From assembly GCA_947471745.1 (NCBI GenBank), contig CANJKZ010000978.1, positions 309,501 through 373,500 of the forward strand: 64,000 nt of DNA, written 5' to 3'. The notes below the pieces were generated by a model, which ran no database searches, was not told the origin of the DNA, and saw only the letters and a program-made list of their open reading frames with translations. The position numbers and the translations under genes were made by a program. How positions within the stretch are numbered: position 1 is the first letter of the stretch; each line of letters begins with the position of its first letter. This document shows, piece after piece, positions 11,470 through 23,809 of this stretch. The DNA comes from Closterium sp. Naga37s-1. Its lineage: Eukaryota; Streptophyta; Zygnematophyceae; Desmidiales; Closteriaceae.

Positions 11470-12083
11470 GGAAGGGTAATGCAGGGAGGGGAAGGGTAAT
11501 GCAGGGAGGGGAAGGGTAATGCAGGGAGGGGAAGGGTAATGCAGGGAGGGGAAGGGTAATGCAGGGAGGGGAAGGGTAATGCAGGGAGGGGAAGGGTAAT
11601 GCAGGGAGGGGAAGGGTAATGCAGGGAGGGGAAGGGTAATGCAGGGAGGGGAAGGGTAATGCAGGGAGGGGAAGGGTAATGCAGGGAGGGGAAGGGTAAT
11701 GCAGGGAGGGGAAGGGTAATGCAGGGAGGGGAAGGGTAATGCAGGGAGGGGAAGGGTAATGCAGGGAGGGGAAGGGTAATGCAGGGAGGGGAAGGGTAAT
11801 GCAGGGAGGGGAAGGGTAATGCAGGGAGGGGAAGGGTAATGCAGGGAGGGGAAGGGTAATGCAGGGAGGGGAAGGGTAATGCAAGGAGGGGAAGGGTAAT
11901 GCAGGGAGGGGAAGGGTAATGCAGGGAGGGGAAGGGTAATGCAGGGAGGGGAAGGGTAATGCAAGGAGGGGAAGGGTAATGCAGGGAGGGGAAGGATAAT
12001 GCAGGGAGGGGAAGGGTAATGCAGGGAGGGGAAGGGTAATGCAGGGAGGGGAAGGGTAATGCAGGGAGGGGAAGGGTAATGCA
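11470..12083 (+). repeat. 20-bp minisatellite, about 31 copies
   Basis: The unit gcagggaggggaagggtaat repeats head to tail almost without change. Variants are gcaagg at about 11881 and 11961 and ggataat at about 11993. Because 20 is not a multiple of 3, one cyclic 20-residue peptide appears in all three frames. The preceding 11230-11469 is purine-rich degenerate repeat. Confidence 0.95.
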
Positions 12084-12249
12084 TTGTGTGGAACCTGTGC
12101 GGCAGGGCGATGCCGCAGTGGGCCACGCGACAAGCGACGATCGTGCGATGGTGCCTTCCCTTGCGATGACGAGCGGGGGGGATGAGGAGAGACTTATGGC
12201 GGACCGGCAGTTTCAGTGCGGCCTCTTGTCGCTTACTATCGGGAGGCGC

Positions 12250-13660
12250 GGCCTCTCGATAGGCGACGAAATGAGCGGGAGAAGGGGGGAAATGATCGAG
12301 AGAAAGGGGGGACATGACAGGGAGCAGGGGGGGAAATGAGAGGGAGAAGGGGGGAAATGAGCGGGAGAAAGGGGGGGCATGACAGGGAGCAGGGGGGGAA
12401 ATGAAAGGGAGAAAAAGGGGGGAATGAGGGGGCGCATGGGGGGAATGAGGGGGAGAACGGATGGAAATGAGAAGGAGAAAGGGGGGCAATGAGCGGGATA
12501 AGGGGGGGAAATGAGAGGGAGAAGGGGGGGAAACGAGAGGGAGAAGGGGGGGAGACGGGAAGGAGAAGGGGGGGAGATGAGAGGGAGCAGGGGGGGGGGG
12601 GAATGAGAGGGAGAAGGGGGGGAAATGAGCAGGTGAATGGGAGGGAAACGAGAGGGGGAAAGGGGGGGAATGATGGGGAGCATGAGGGGAAATGAGAGCG
12701 AGAATGGGGGGAAATGAGAAGGGGAAAGGGGGGACATGAGAGTGAGCAAGGGGGGAAATGAGAGGGAGAACGAGGGGAAACGAGAGGGGGAAGGGGGGTA
12801 AACGAGAGGGGGAGGGGGGGAAACGAGAGGGAGAAGGGGGGGTAACGAGAGGGAGAAAGGAGGGAAACTGGGTAATGGGGAGGCGGGAAGGGGATATGGG
12901 GTGGCGAGAAGGGGTAATGGGGAGCGGGAATGGGAAACGGGGAGGCGGGAAGAGGTAATGGGGAGCGGGAAGGGGAAACAGGGAGGTGGGAAGGGGAAAC
13001 GGGGAGGTGTGAAGAAGAAACAGGGAGGTGGGAAGGGGAAACGGGGAACGGGAAGGAGAAATCGGGAGCGGGAAGGGGAAACGGGAACAGGACGGGGAAA
13101 CGGGGAGGCGGGAAGGGGAAATCGGGAGCGGGAATGGGAAACGGGGAGGCGGGAACGGGAATTGGGGAGGCAGGAAGGGGAAACGGGAAGGCGGGAAGGG
13201 GTAATGGGGAGCGGGAAGGGAAAACGGGGAAGCGGGAAGGGGTAATTGGGAGCGGAAAGGGGAAACGGGGGGGCGGGAAGGGGTAATGGCGGGCGGGAAG
13301 AGGAAACGGAGAGGCGGGAAGGGGAAACGGGGAGCGGGAAGGGGAAATAGGGAGCGGGAAGGGGAAACGGGGAGGTTGGAATGGGAATTGGGGAAGCAGG
13401 AAGGGGAAACGGGAAGGCGGGAAGGGGTAATGGGGAGCGGAAAGGGGAAACGGGGAGGCGGGAAGGGGTAATGGGGGGCGGGCGGGAAGAGGAAACGGAG
13501 AGGCGGGAAGGGGAAACGGGGAGCGGGAAGGGGAAGGTGGGAAGCGGGAAGGGGAAATGGGGAGGCGGGAAGGGGTACTGGGGAGCGGAAAGGGGAAACG
13601 GGGAGGCGTTGTCGCGAATTGGGGTGGCGAGAAGGGAAACGAGGAGGCGGGAAGGGGTTG
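12250..13660 (+). repeat. purine-rich degenerate array (right arm of element T)
   Basis: About 1.4 kb of G/A-rich units. Up to about 12850 they are gggaaatgagagggagaaggg, complementary in type to the left arm. From about 12850 they change to gggaggcgggaaggggaaac. 12084-12249 and 13661-14198 are short unique segments with no recognisable gene. Confidence 0.88.
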
Positions 13661-14198
13661 GAAGCTCCCGTTTCTGCAGTCGTTCGTGTATTCAAGTGCG
13701 GCTGCCGGGGCTAGTGCAGAAACGTGGTAGCGAGGCTGTGCGATCGGGCCGCGACTTTGATCGTGTTCGGCAGTTTGAGACGAGTCGTGCGCGTTCACGG
13801 TGGCGTGAGGAGGCAGCGTCGTGAGGCGGCACGACGGACGACGAGGCGAGGCCATGAGAGGAGGTCCTACGGGATCGCCGCGTGAGAGGGCGGGACTGAC
13901 GTTGGTTTATCCCTATAATTACACTAAACTGCCCCACGCGTCTAGGTTTGTGTCGGAAACGGGGGTAATTTGCGCTGGCTGTTGAGTCGCGATGTGCTCA
14001 GCTACGTATTATGCTGCCTGTAGAGCGTAGTGGCGTAGATCTCACATAGGCTGGAATTCGTATACTTTTGTCAACCCAAAAGTTTTGAATCACCAGCGAG
14101 TGCTGGGTGTTGGGGAGATCTCCCTCCCTCGTTCAGAGACTGAACTAGCTCTAATAGGGTTACCAGTATTTCAAAATTCAAAACTTTTGAACCTCCCT

Positions 14199-14220
14199 CT
14201 TTCAAATGTATACAAAAGCT
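14199..14220 (-). repeat. right TIR of element T
   Basis: 22 bp, perfect partner of the left TIR. Just inside it, 14078-14090 (caaaagttttgaa) and 14179-14191 (ttcaaaacttttg) form a subterminal inverted pair. Confidence 0.92.
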
Positions 14221-15853
14221 TTAAGAGTTTTCGGCTGCATGGTACAGTACCGACCCCCATCTGCACGAGCCGGCCGATTTTCTCAACGGGCACAGTGGGG
14301 ATTACACTTGGGCATCGAAAAGAATTACAACGCGTGGAAGATTTTCGACGTCCACTCCAAAGAAACAGTAGCAGCACGTGACGTCATTTTCTACGAACGA
14401 CTCACCCTTCCGACGTATCTTGCCAACCTGGAAGAAAATCTGGATCCCACAGGTGGCTTCCGTGGTGACCGACACTTCGCCTCGGCAGCAGACGAAGCTG
14501 ACTGGGACGAGCAGAACGTGGATAACGCCTCGGAAGAAGCAGGACCACTCCCATACAGCTCCGTGCCTATCCAGATGGACGACGAAAATCCTCGCGAAAG
14601 TGTCAACGCCGAAACTTATTTCGAATTCGCCGACACCGGTTACGTTACACCTGCAGAAGTCAACACCAACGAAGCAGAACGCATAGGGCCCAATTTCATA
14701 CCTGACCCAGAAGCAGGTGACGAAGCAGCTTATCCCGAGGACACAACACTCCCCCGCTACACACAGAGTGGCCTTCAGATACTCGGACTAGTCACCGCAG
14801 TCCACGGCACCGAAACTCCTAAGGAGCCTGCCACAGTTCAGCAGGCTCTGGGGGGGGAACATAGGGAAAAATGGCGTGAAGCCATGGACAGGGAACTCAA
14901 AGCACTGAAGGAGCGCAACACCTGGAAAGTGGTCCCTATCAGCGTGGCACAAAACAAGACAATACTCACCGGGAAGTGGGTCTTCCGTGTGAAGACGAAA
15001 GCAGACGGTACCATTGACAAGTTCAAGGCACGATGGGTCGTACGCGGCTTCGACCAAGAGCATGGACGTGACTTCACCGAGACATTCGCTCCGGTCAGCC
15101 GACAAACTTCACTACGGATTCTTCTCGCGATCACCGCTATGAAGGAAAAGAAACTGCGGCAAATCGACGTCGCCAACGCTTTTCTCTATGCACCTGTCGA
15201 CGCAGAAATCTACGTCGAACTCCCACACGGTTCCCACGGAGAGCCCAATCAAGTCTGTCAGCTGCAAAAATCCCTGTACGGGATCAAACAGGCCCCGAGA
15301 CTATGGCAGCAGTACCTACACGCTCGACTCACTCGCATCGGATTCCGGCAACTACCTCACGACCAAGGCATGTACCGGCTGACGAAAGGCGACGACTACA
15401 TTCTATTGATCGTCTACGTAGATGATCTACTCTACATCGGATCGACCGACAACGTTACTACCTGGTTCGAAGGGGAGTTACAGAGAGATCTCACACTCAT
15501 TGTCTCATGTACCGTCACGCAATACCTCGGCCTAAATATCCAGGAAGGGGAAAGCGCAATCTACCTCAACGCTGCGAAGTACGCCGACACCATAGCTAAA
15601 CGTTTCTCACTAACACCTACCATCATCTCTACGCCATACCGCTACACGGCAGGAAGTCACAAGGAAGAATCCACTCCACTAAAACCCGCCAGCATACGCA
15701 ACTACAAGAGAAAGCTGGGATGCCTTCTCTTCGCAGCTGTTACCTGCCGCCCGGACCTATCATACTCCGCAAGTCAACTCGCCACCTACCTTAAAAGGCC
15801 TGAAGCTAAACACATGGCGGAACTAGACCGCGCCCTTCACTACCTCGTTAGTA
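14221..15853 (+). pseudogene. copia-C pol fragment: integrase C-part and reverse transcriptase
   Basis: Starting at the duplicated TTAA, the frame reads the integrase C-terminal region (RVFGC, then GLHLG), an acidic linker, and the RT (WVFRVKTKADG, FKARWVVRGF, IDVANAFLYA, LYGIKQAPR, catalytic YVDDLLYIGS). The start of RNase H follows (RPDLSYSASQLA, HYLVST). It is cut by the TA-flanked MITE at 15853. I saw no stop inside. Neighbouring pieces and the shared frame show it belongs to copia-C. Confidence 0.88.
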
Positions 15854-16376
15854 CCGTATTACCCCGGATATAAGCGCACCTGCGCTTATAATAAAACAGT
15901 GTTTTTTTGGGGGGTGCGCTTATAATTGAGTAAAAATTATAAGCGCATGCGGTTATAATATAACAAATACAAATATATATTTCAATGCACCAAATTGTAC
16001 ATCTCATCCTTCCGATTTCAATCGAATCGAAATTGTAGAAAGTCACATGTCAAAATCGCGCGCGGGCGATTCTTCGCGAGCGCCCAGAGGCAAAATACAG
16101 TGTAACACCTCACTTTGAGGGCGTGCCAGCTCGTGCTGACTGGACGCGCAGGATGTGAGAGGTCTTCGAAAGTCAATGTAAGCGAAAATGGGTTGTGGCC
16201 TCGCTGCAAAACTGAGATTCGTTACCGTTTTAATGGAGAATCATAACATGCGCTTATAATATATCAGGGTTTTATAAGGGGTGCGCTTATAATTGAGGAT
16301 CGGCCATAAGCGCATTGCTCCAGATACAAGCGCATGCGCTTTTAATAGGCCTGCGCTTATATCCGGGGCCATACGG
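15854..16376. mobile_element. 523-bp MITE, TA target site, pogo/Tc1-mariner-like
   Basis: Ends are inverted repeats (left ccgtattaccccggatataa, right its near complement with two mismatches in the first 24 bp), flanked by TA at 15852-15853 and 16377-16378. Collapsing the TA restores copia-C's frame. The motif tgcgcttataa and its complement recur near both ends. No ORF fits a transposase. A GTAC reading of the target is also possible because the flank is palindromic. Confidence 0.8.
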
Positions 16377-16401
16377 TACTCCGACGATCGGCCTAATTTA
16401 C

Positions 16402-16532
16402 TGTGAATCAAGAAAAAACAGGAATGAAATGACTAAGTGAAAGTTGGGTACAAAAGGCAAACCCTAGGAAACTGTACCCCATATGTGCTACCCCACTATA
16501 GCCTACAGTAGCTATATCAAATAACTCTGACA
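16402..16532 (-). repeat. 3' LTR of copia-B
   Basis: 131 bp, minus strand tgtcagagtta ... ttgattcaca. The purine-tract hairpin (16533-16556) adjoins it. Confidence 0.93.
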
Positions 16533-16739
16533 CACCCCCATAGGCAAAGTGGGGGAGAACAAGGGGTCACAAGACCAGTCAAGCAAAGCAAAGCAAGCTC
16601 AGGGTGGATCACAAAGTCACCACACATTCCGAGCACAAGTTCAAGGCCACAAGGCCAGTTCACATGCAGGATTACATATATATATAAGGCTAAACAAGCA
16701 AGAGCAGGAGTATATATATATGCAACAGTACAAACAAGG

Positions 16740-19700
16740 TCAAGAGGTGAGCAAGTGAGGCAAGGTAGGCACAAGACCCAGCTGAGTACAGAAGCGCTGA
16801 TGATCACAAGGCGCAAGTGCCTTGGTGAAGATATCAGCAGTGTTGGCCTCAGAGGCCACGTACGCAAGACGCAGCTGACCACGCTGCTGCAGCTCTCGAG
16901 CAAGAAAGTAGCGGAGAGCAATGTGCTTCGTTCTGTGCTCCAGTCGCTGCTCCCGACACAAGGCCAGCATGGCCTTGTTGTCTACGTACAGCACTGGAGG
17001 AGAACGAGGCAACTCTCCGAGGTCAGTCAGCAGGTAGGTGAGCCAGCGAAGCTCCTGTGCAGCCATGGCTCCTGCGTAGATCTCAGCCTCACAACTGGAG
17101 CCGAGAACAGAAGACGAGCGAGTAGCCCGCCACGAAACAGAGCCGGAACCAAGGCTGAAGGTGTAACCCTGTGACGACCGCTGCGTAGCCTGGTCGTCAG
17201 CCCAAGAAGCGTCTGCGTGCCCAGTAAGGACCACTGGACTCTGCCCTCCAAGCACAAGCCCCATGCCCGACGTACTGCACAAGTAGCGCAACACCCTCTT
17301 CGCTGCAGCCATGTGCTCCGGTCTGTGTCTCCCAGGAGCAACATAGCATGCAAGAATGCTAAGAGGGTATGCAAGGTCAGGTCGTGTGCAGGTCATCAGG
17401 TACATGAGGCAGCCAACAAGCTCTGGGTACGGGCCACTCGACTCTACGGACTCATCCGAAGGCAGAGCTGAGAGCGAGTGGCGAGTAGGCAGAGGAGTGG
17501 CCTGAGGCGAGGAGTACGTGAAGCCGAAGCGCTGAAGGACCTGCTGCACCATGTGTGACTGAGTCAGGGTAATGGTGCGGCGTGCTCTGTCCCGAGTGAT
17601 CTGCAAGCCAAGGTAGCTGCGCAGTTCACCCAGGTCAGTGCACGTGTGTCTCTTCTGCAGCTCGGACTTCATGTGGGCTAGTCCTGCAGTGTCAGCTGTG
17701 GCAAAGACCAAGTCGTCGACGTACACGAGGATGTAGAATGGCGGCAAAGAAGTGTCGGTGCGCAGAAACAGCGACGGGTCGGCAGTAGAGGGAGCAAACC
17801 CAAGAGCCGCAAGTGTAGTCCTCAGTGTGTCGTGCCACTCACGCGGTGCCTGGCGGAGACCGTAGACTGGCCGCCGTAGGCTCCACTGGGTGCCAGGAGG
17901 AAAAGACCCAGTGAAGCCAGGTGGGCGACGCAGCCAGATCTCCTCGTGCAGGCTGCCCTGCAAGAAAGCAGTGCTGAAGTCAAGAGAGTGTAGCTCGTAG
18001 TCACGGTGAGCAGCTACGTGCAGCAGTACCCGAAGAGTGGTCATCTTCGGGGTGGGAGAGAAGGTCTGAAAGTAGTCAACTCCCTGCCGCTGACTGAAGC
18101 CACGAGCCACGTAACGCGCCTTGAAGACAGGCGGAGAACCCAGCGGTCGCTTCACCCTAAAAATCCACATGCCACTGACGATGTTCGCCCCAGGAGGGGG
18201 AACAGCGTCAACGTAGGTGCCTGTGGACTTCCAGGAAGCCATCTCTGCGTCCATAGCTGCCTGCCACTGAGAGGAGTAGGGACCCTCTATCGCCTCCGCG
18301 TAAGAGCGCGGAGTCGGGATGTCAAGTGCATCCGGGTCTCCCTCAGGGGTAAGCAGTACGGACACGAGATGAGGTGAAGCAGCGGCCAAGCACTGGAACT
18401 CCTCCTGCCTGTCCTCAAGGACGTCCGTGCCAAGGGCACACTCACCCCCGACGGACGGAGGACAGACAGACTCAGACTCAGCAACAAGACTGGCGACGTA
18501 GTCTAGGCGACAGCGAGCAGCAAAGTCGACGAGCTCAGCAACTAGAGCAGACGCAGCAGTGGACTCAAAGGAAGGGTCAGTGACAACAGTAGCAAGGAGA
18601 CGCGTGACAGTAGGACTGGCAGCGCGAAAAGAGTCCGACTCCGGGTCGGCAAGAGCAGGAAGAGAAGACTCAGGAGGAGAAGGCAAAGGGGCACGCAGAG
18701 GAGCAGTGGACGGACGCAGAGACATCCGGTGCGTGCCAGGGACAGGAGGAGGACGCTGACGCGAACCGCGACCACTAGTGCGAGCAGCACGGACAGGCGA
18801 CGCAGGGCGAGACGCAGGCTCACGACGCTCAGCAAGACCTCCAGTAGGACCAGTGTAGGGAGACGGAGCAGGCAGTGGGGAGGCCAGCTGTAACTGTAAC
18901 TGCGACGGGACAGGCTGTGGACACTCTAAGGGAGGAGGAGGACCAGTAGAAGGCGGGAGACCAAGAACCTGCTGAAGGAGCGGAACGAAGTACGGCCGAG
19001 GCCGCGCAGCGACTCCAGGCACAGGAGGGACAGCACCAGCACCCCCAGTGGCAGCACCAGCGCCAGTAGCAACTCCAGCTCCAGAACCCCCAGCAGCACC
19101 AGTAGTACCCCCAGCAGGACCGCCTCCAGGACCGACAGCAGTAGCCTCCGCGCCAACACCCGCAGCAACTCCAGCTCCAGAAGTACCCGCAGGTCCAGCA
19201 GCTCCAGTACTCCCAGTACGAGCACCTCCGGGACCCGTGGCACCAGCTCCCTCAGCAGCAACAGAACCTCCAGTACCCGCAGCACCTCCAGCTCCAGCAG
19301 CTCCAGCAGCTCGCCTCCAGCGCCGGGCAAACCACTCACGCAGCTCCTGGGGAGAGAGTGGCTCCCGGCGAGAAGGAGCACCCGGAGAACCGCCAGGCAC
19401 AGCACCACCAGGCGTAGCACCCCCAGGCTCAGCACCTCCAGGCGTAGTACCCCCAGGCTCAGCACCCCCAGACGCAGCACCCCCAGGCTCAGCACCTCCA
19501 GGCGTAGTACCCCCAGGCTCAGCACCCCCAGTCGTAGTACCCCCAGACTCAGCACCCCCAGACTCAGCACCCCCAGGCTCAGCACCCCCAGGCGTAGCAC
19601 CCACACGCTCAGCACCCCCAGAGTCAGCACCCCCAGGCTCAGCACCCTCAGCAGCACCAGAGTCACCAGCGACCTCGACAGGCTCAACAGCGTCTACCTG

Positions 19701-22562
19701 GGACACACCTGAAGGGGCAGGACCCTGAGGGGGGAGGGGGTCTACCGGGGGGGGACCTGGTACAAGGAAGAGGCGGAGGGACGGAGTGCGGTAGGGGAAG
19801 AGGCGGTAGTAGGGGACCGACTCGTCGAACGTGACGTCCTGGGAGGACAGAACACGGCGAGAGGTGGGGTGGTAGAACTGCCACCCTGGGGCGTCAGGGG
19901 GGAAACCCAGGAAGACGCAAGGAGCAGCACGAGGGGACAGCTTGTCCGCAGACAAGTCGCGGACAAACGCCCGAGATCCCCAGACACGGAACGCAGACGC
20001 ATCGCCAACCTTCCCCGTCCACAGCAAAGCTGGGGAGGTCTCCGGCATGGAGACCCTGGGCTGAAGGTTGATCTGATGCGCCGCGTACCGAACCGCAAAC
20101 GGCCACAGAAAATGGGGGGCAGCCGCATGCATAATGGACGTACGGGCGACGTCCATGACCATGCCAATGCGGCGCTCAGCAATCCCATTTTGCTGTGGAG
20201 AGTCCGGAAGCGTGAAGGTCTGGCGGATGCCTCGTGCACGACAGTAGGCTCACAGAAGGCCAGAGGAGAACTCTCCGCCTCTGTCAGAGTGCAGACGCAG
20301 AACAGGAAAGTCCGAGCCGAAGCTCCGCCTGAGCTGGAGACGAGCTGCGCGGATCCAGTCGATCAACACCTCAGTGACATCACCCTTGCTGCGCAAGGGG
20401 AAGACTGTGGTGTAACGCGAGTAGTCGTCAACCACCAGCAGGAAGTAGCGCTCGTGACCCTGTCCACGGACGCGGGCCGGGCCCCACACGTCCAGAGACA
20501 AGGACACGGGAGGCCATGCTCCGGAGACGAAGCAGGGAGGGGTGACCAAGGCGGTGGTGCCAGAGGAGAGTCTCGTGAGACAGGAGGCGACACGAGCAGG
20601 GGGCAGACTCAGGACCAGACCTGGACGCTGCAGCAAACACCTGACCCGACGCAGCTACCTGACCAGACGCAGGGACTGGAGGAGACGCAGTGGTCAGTGT
20701 GTACAGGCTCGACCCTGGCCGACGTGTAAACGTGGCCAGGTGGCGGCCTGTCCGAGCGTCCGTGCAGTGGGTCACCCGCTGACTCGCAGGAGTGAACTGG
20801 TGAACCCCCGCATCCTGTAGGTCAGCACCACTCACCAAGTTCGTAGAGAACGAGGGAAGGTAAAGACCAGACAGGGTGCCAGAGGGGGCCGCCGGACACG
20901 GGAGGACAGTGGAGAAGTGAGCAAGGACAGGACCCCCAGAGGGGTCTGCCAGAGAGACTGCAACTGGCCGGCTAAGCGGCGTGAGTGTGGTGCGGTCTCG
21001 AAAGAAGGAGCGAGAAGCCCCCGAGTCAAGGGTGAAGGTGTGGGAGGCCAAAGCCGACGCAGAACCTGAGAGAGCAGACTCACAAGCACCTGAGGGAGCA
21101 GATGCACCTAGAGCAGCAGCCTCGCTAGCACCTAGAGCAGCAGCCTCACCAGTACCTAGAGCAGCAGTCTCGATGCCCGGGTCGGGCGGAAAACACCTGT
21201 AACAGTCACCCTCATCACTAATAGTCACAGTATACATGGCAGCAAGAATAGCATCAAAGTCAAGGTCAAAGACAGCCACACCCGCCCTAGACAGCTCACC
21301 CCAGCGGGGGATCTCAGTGGCCTCAGGGAACTGGTGACGCCAAGCGTCCGTCAGGCGGCCAAAGCAGCGCTGGGTGGAGTGCGCACCCCCGCACTGCTCA
21401 CCCGCGCGGTCGCCGTGCGGAGGACGTAGGTGCACGGACCTGTACCCCCACCCCTCTGGCGTGCAGTGTACCACTCACGGAGCTGCTGAGGGGAGGGGAT
21501 GTCACGAGTGCGCTGCTGCTGCTGCTGCTGCTGCTGGCGCTGACCACCACCGGAGCCGACCCTCTGCGCAGCGCCACCCCGACCAGCTCCACCTCCTCCG
21601 CTGCCTCCTCCTCCACCGCCGCCACCTCCGCTCCCTCCGCCACTGCCGCTGCCGCCTCCGCCTCCACTGCCGCCACCGACACCTCCACCCCCGCCACCAC
21701 CCCCACCGCCACCGCCACCTCCTCCACCTCCTCCACTGCCGCCTCCACCGCCCCCGCTAGCTCCTCCAGCGCCCCTGCCCCCCTTGCCCTTGCCAGGGCG
21801 GCGTCTCACGCTAGGGGTAGACGCCGCACCGACCGACTCAAGCCCAACGAGGTCGGCCGCAGCAGCAGAGGCAACAGAGGGCAAAAGGGGGGAGGGGGAA
21901 CACCCCTCAAAGATGGGGGTGCGAGGGTCACCACGAGAGGCTCCTACAGCTACTATGCTCTTCTCTGCTGCTAGGAGGGACTTCTCGAGGAGGTCAACGG
22001 TGAGAGTGGTGGGGCAAACTGAGAGGAAGTGGTCCCTGATTACGCGAAGGGAGTCAGGGAGCCGGGTGACTATGTAGTAGAGGGTGATGTACATGGGGGG
22101 GGGTTCTTGGCGCAGAACTCAGCAGGAAGCGCAGCGCGGTAGCGAGTGTCACTAGTGCGTAGGTGCGTAATGAGGTCAGCGACTGTGGGAAAGGCAGCAA
22201 GGTCAGGGAAGAGGTACGGTAGCATGAGGCGACTCAGTGCAGCAGTGGCAGGGGAGGAGTAGCGTGCAACTACAGCGTCGTACAAGGTCTGAGCACTCTT
22301 GTACTGGCTAAAGTGCGCACGCTCAGAGGTAGGCAGGTGGCGACGCACAGCAAGACGTGCAGCAGCATCGCGCGTGGCCCACTGGGAGCGAACAGTTGCG
22401 TCAGCATCAGTGGCGGGGAGGAGAGGCACCAGAAGTGAGGTCAAAGAGGGAGAGGCCGTCTGCCCTATCGCACTGTAAGAAAAGCTGCAGGTCATCTATC
22501 CAGACGTCAAAGTCAATGGCCCGACCCTCAGCGTCAAAAGCGAGGACACTAGGGGTAGCCAT
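16740..22562 (-). pseudogene. copia-B gag-pol, several frameshifts, a deletion and a stop
   Basis: The MATPSV start is at 22562. Lesions relative to copia-A/D/E: two bases missing near 22408-22418; a C-run of 9 instead of 10 near 22095; one base missing near 21415 just before the CCHC-like finger; a 137-bp microhomology deletion (cca) at 20491-20494 removing the zinc-motif Cys pair; and CGA to TGA at 20250-20252. From 20249 to 16740 the integrase end, EPGGA linker, RT (YVDDLVFA) and RNase H (GHADASWADD, EAEIYAGAMAAQE) are open and end in TGA. This copy cannot make a functional polyprotein. Confidence 0.9.
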
Positions 22563-22929
22563 GACAGCAGTAGACTAGCAGCGCAAACAGTGGGGTGAGG
22601 GCAGTGCTGTGAGAGAGGCGCTGCTCTTACCGGACAGGGCGGCTCGGGCGGCTCGGCTGCAGGGCGGCTCGGCGACTCGGCTGCTGGGCGGCTCGGCTGC
22701 TGGGCGGCTCGGCGGCTCGGCTGCTGGGCGGCTCAGCGGCTCGGCTGTTGGGCGGCTCGGCGGCTCGGCAGCTGGGCGGCTCGGTGGCTCAGCTGCTGGG
22801 CGGCTAGGCTGCTGGGCGGCTCGGCGGGGCCGCTGAGAGGGCGGCGTCCGGGGCCGCTGGGAGGAGGCGGCGGGGCCGCTGAGAGGAGGCGGCGGGGCCG
22901 CTGAGAGGAGGCGGCGGGGCCGGAAAGGT

Positions 22930-23700
22930 AGGTGGCGGGGCCGCGTCAGGGGCCGCGACAGGGGCCGCGTCAGGGGCCGCGTCAGGGGCCGCGGCAGGGG
23001 CCGCGTCAGGGGCCGCGGCAGGGCCGCGTCAGGGCGCCGCGTCAGGGGCCGCGTCAGGGCGCCGCCAGGGGCCGCGGCAGGGCCGCGTCAGGGCCGCGTA
23101 AGGGGCCGCGGCAGGGGCCGCGTCAGGGGCCGCGTCAGGGCCGCGTCAGGGCCGCGGCAGAGCCGCGTCAGGGCCGCGTCAGGGGCCGCTGCAGGGCCGC
23201 GGCAGGGGCTGCAGCAGGCCGCGTCAGGACCGCGTCAGGGGCCGCGGCAGGGCCGCGTCAGGGCCGCGGCAGGGGCCGCGTCAGGGCGCCGCGTCAGGGG
23301 CCGCGTCAGGGCGCCGCCAGGGGCCGCGGCAGGGCCGCGTCAGGGCCGCGTCAGGGCCGCGGCAGAGCCGCGTCAGGGCCGCGTCAGGGGCCGCTTCAGG
23401 GCCGCGGCAGGGGCCGCGGCAGGCCGCGTCAGGGCCGCGTCAGGGGCCGCGGCAGGGCCGCGTCAGGGCCGCGGCAGGGGCCGCGTCAGGGCGCCGCCAG
23501 GGGCCGCGTCAGGCCGCGTCAGGGCCGCGTCAGGCGCCGCCAGGGGCCGCGTCAGGGCGCCACCAGGGGGCGCGTCAGGGGCCGCGATAGGGCGCCGACA
23601 GGGGCCTCGTCAGGGCGCCGCCAGGGGCCGCATAGGGGGCGCGTGGGAGGTGGCGTAGGGGCCGCGTAGGGGCCGCGTAGGGGCAGCGTAGGGGCCGCTA
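22930..23700 (-). repeat. 12-bp tandem array in copia-B leader
   Basis: Units of gtcaggggccgc and gcaggggccgc alternate for about 0.75 kb. The position matches the 18-bp arrays of copia-A, -E and -G but the unit differs. 22620-22830 has the same ggcggctcgg-type repeats as the other copies. Confidence 0.8.
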
Positions 23701-23809
23701 AAAAAAAAAATTAGGGCAGGGCGCAATGTGCGCGGGCAGCTAAAAAAAAAATTTCTTATGGTGGGCCCTTAGGAAGGAACGGTCCCATGTAGGAACCCGC
23801 TCTATACCA

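Larger units (their letters stand above)
8199..14220. mobile_element. Element T: 6.0-kb TTAA-flanked inverted-repeat element, no transposase seen
   Basis: Perfect 22-bp terminal inverted repeats (8199-8220, beginning agcttttgtatacatttg, and 14199-14220) are flanked by TTAA at 8195-8198 and 14221-14224. Collapsing to one TTAA restores copia-C's integrase frame exactly. A TTAA target and short TIRs are the signature of the piggyBac superfamily. No DDE/D transposase is recognisable: the interior is low-complexity arrays plus short unique segments. A long pyrimidine-rich array near the left end and a purine-rich array near the right end are inverted relative to each other, giving a foldback-like build. 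It is therefore probably non-autonomous. Confidence 0.88.

Noticed and set aside
11096-13855. Pro/Ser/Leu-rich frames across the arrays of element T
   Set aside because: Generated by 20-bp and purine-rich repeats; they change frame with unit length and have no conserved domain.
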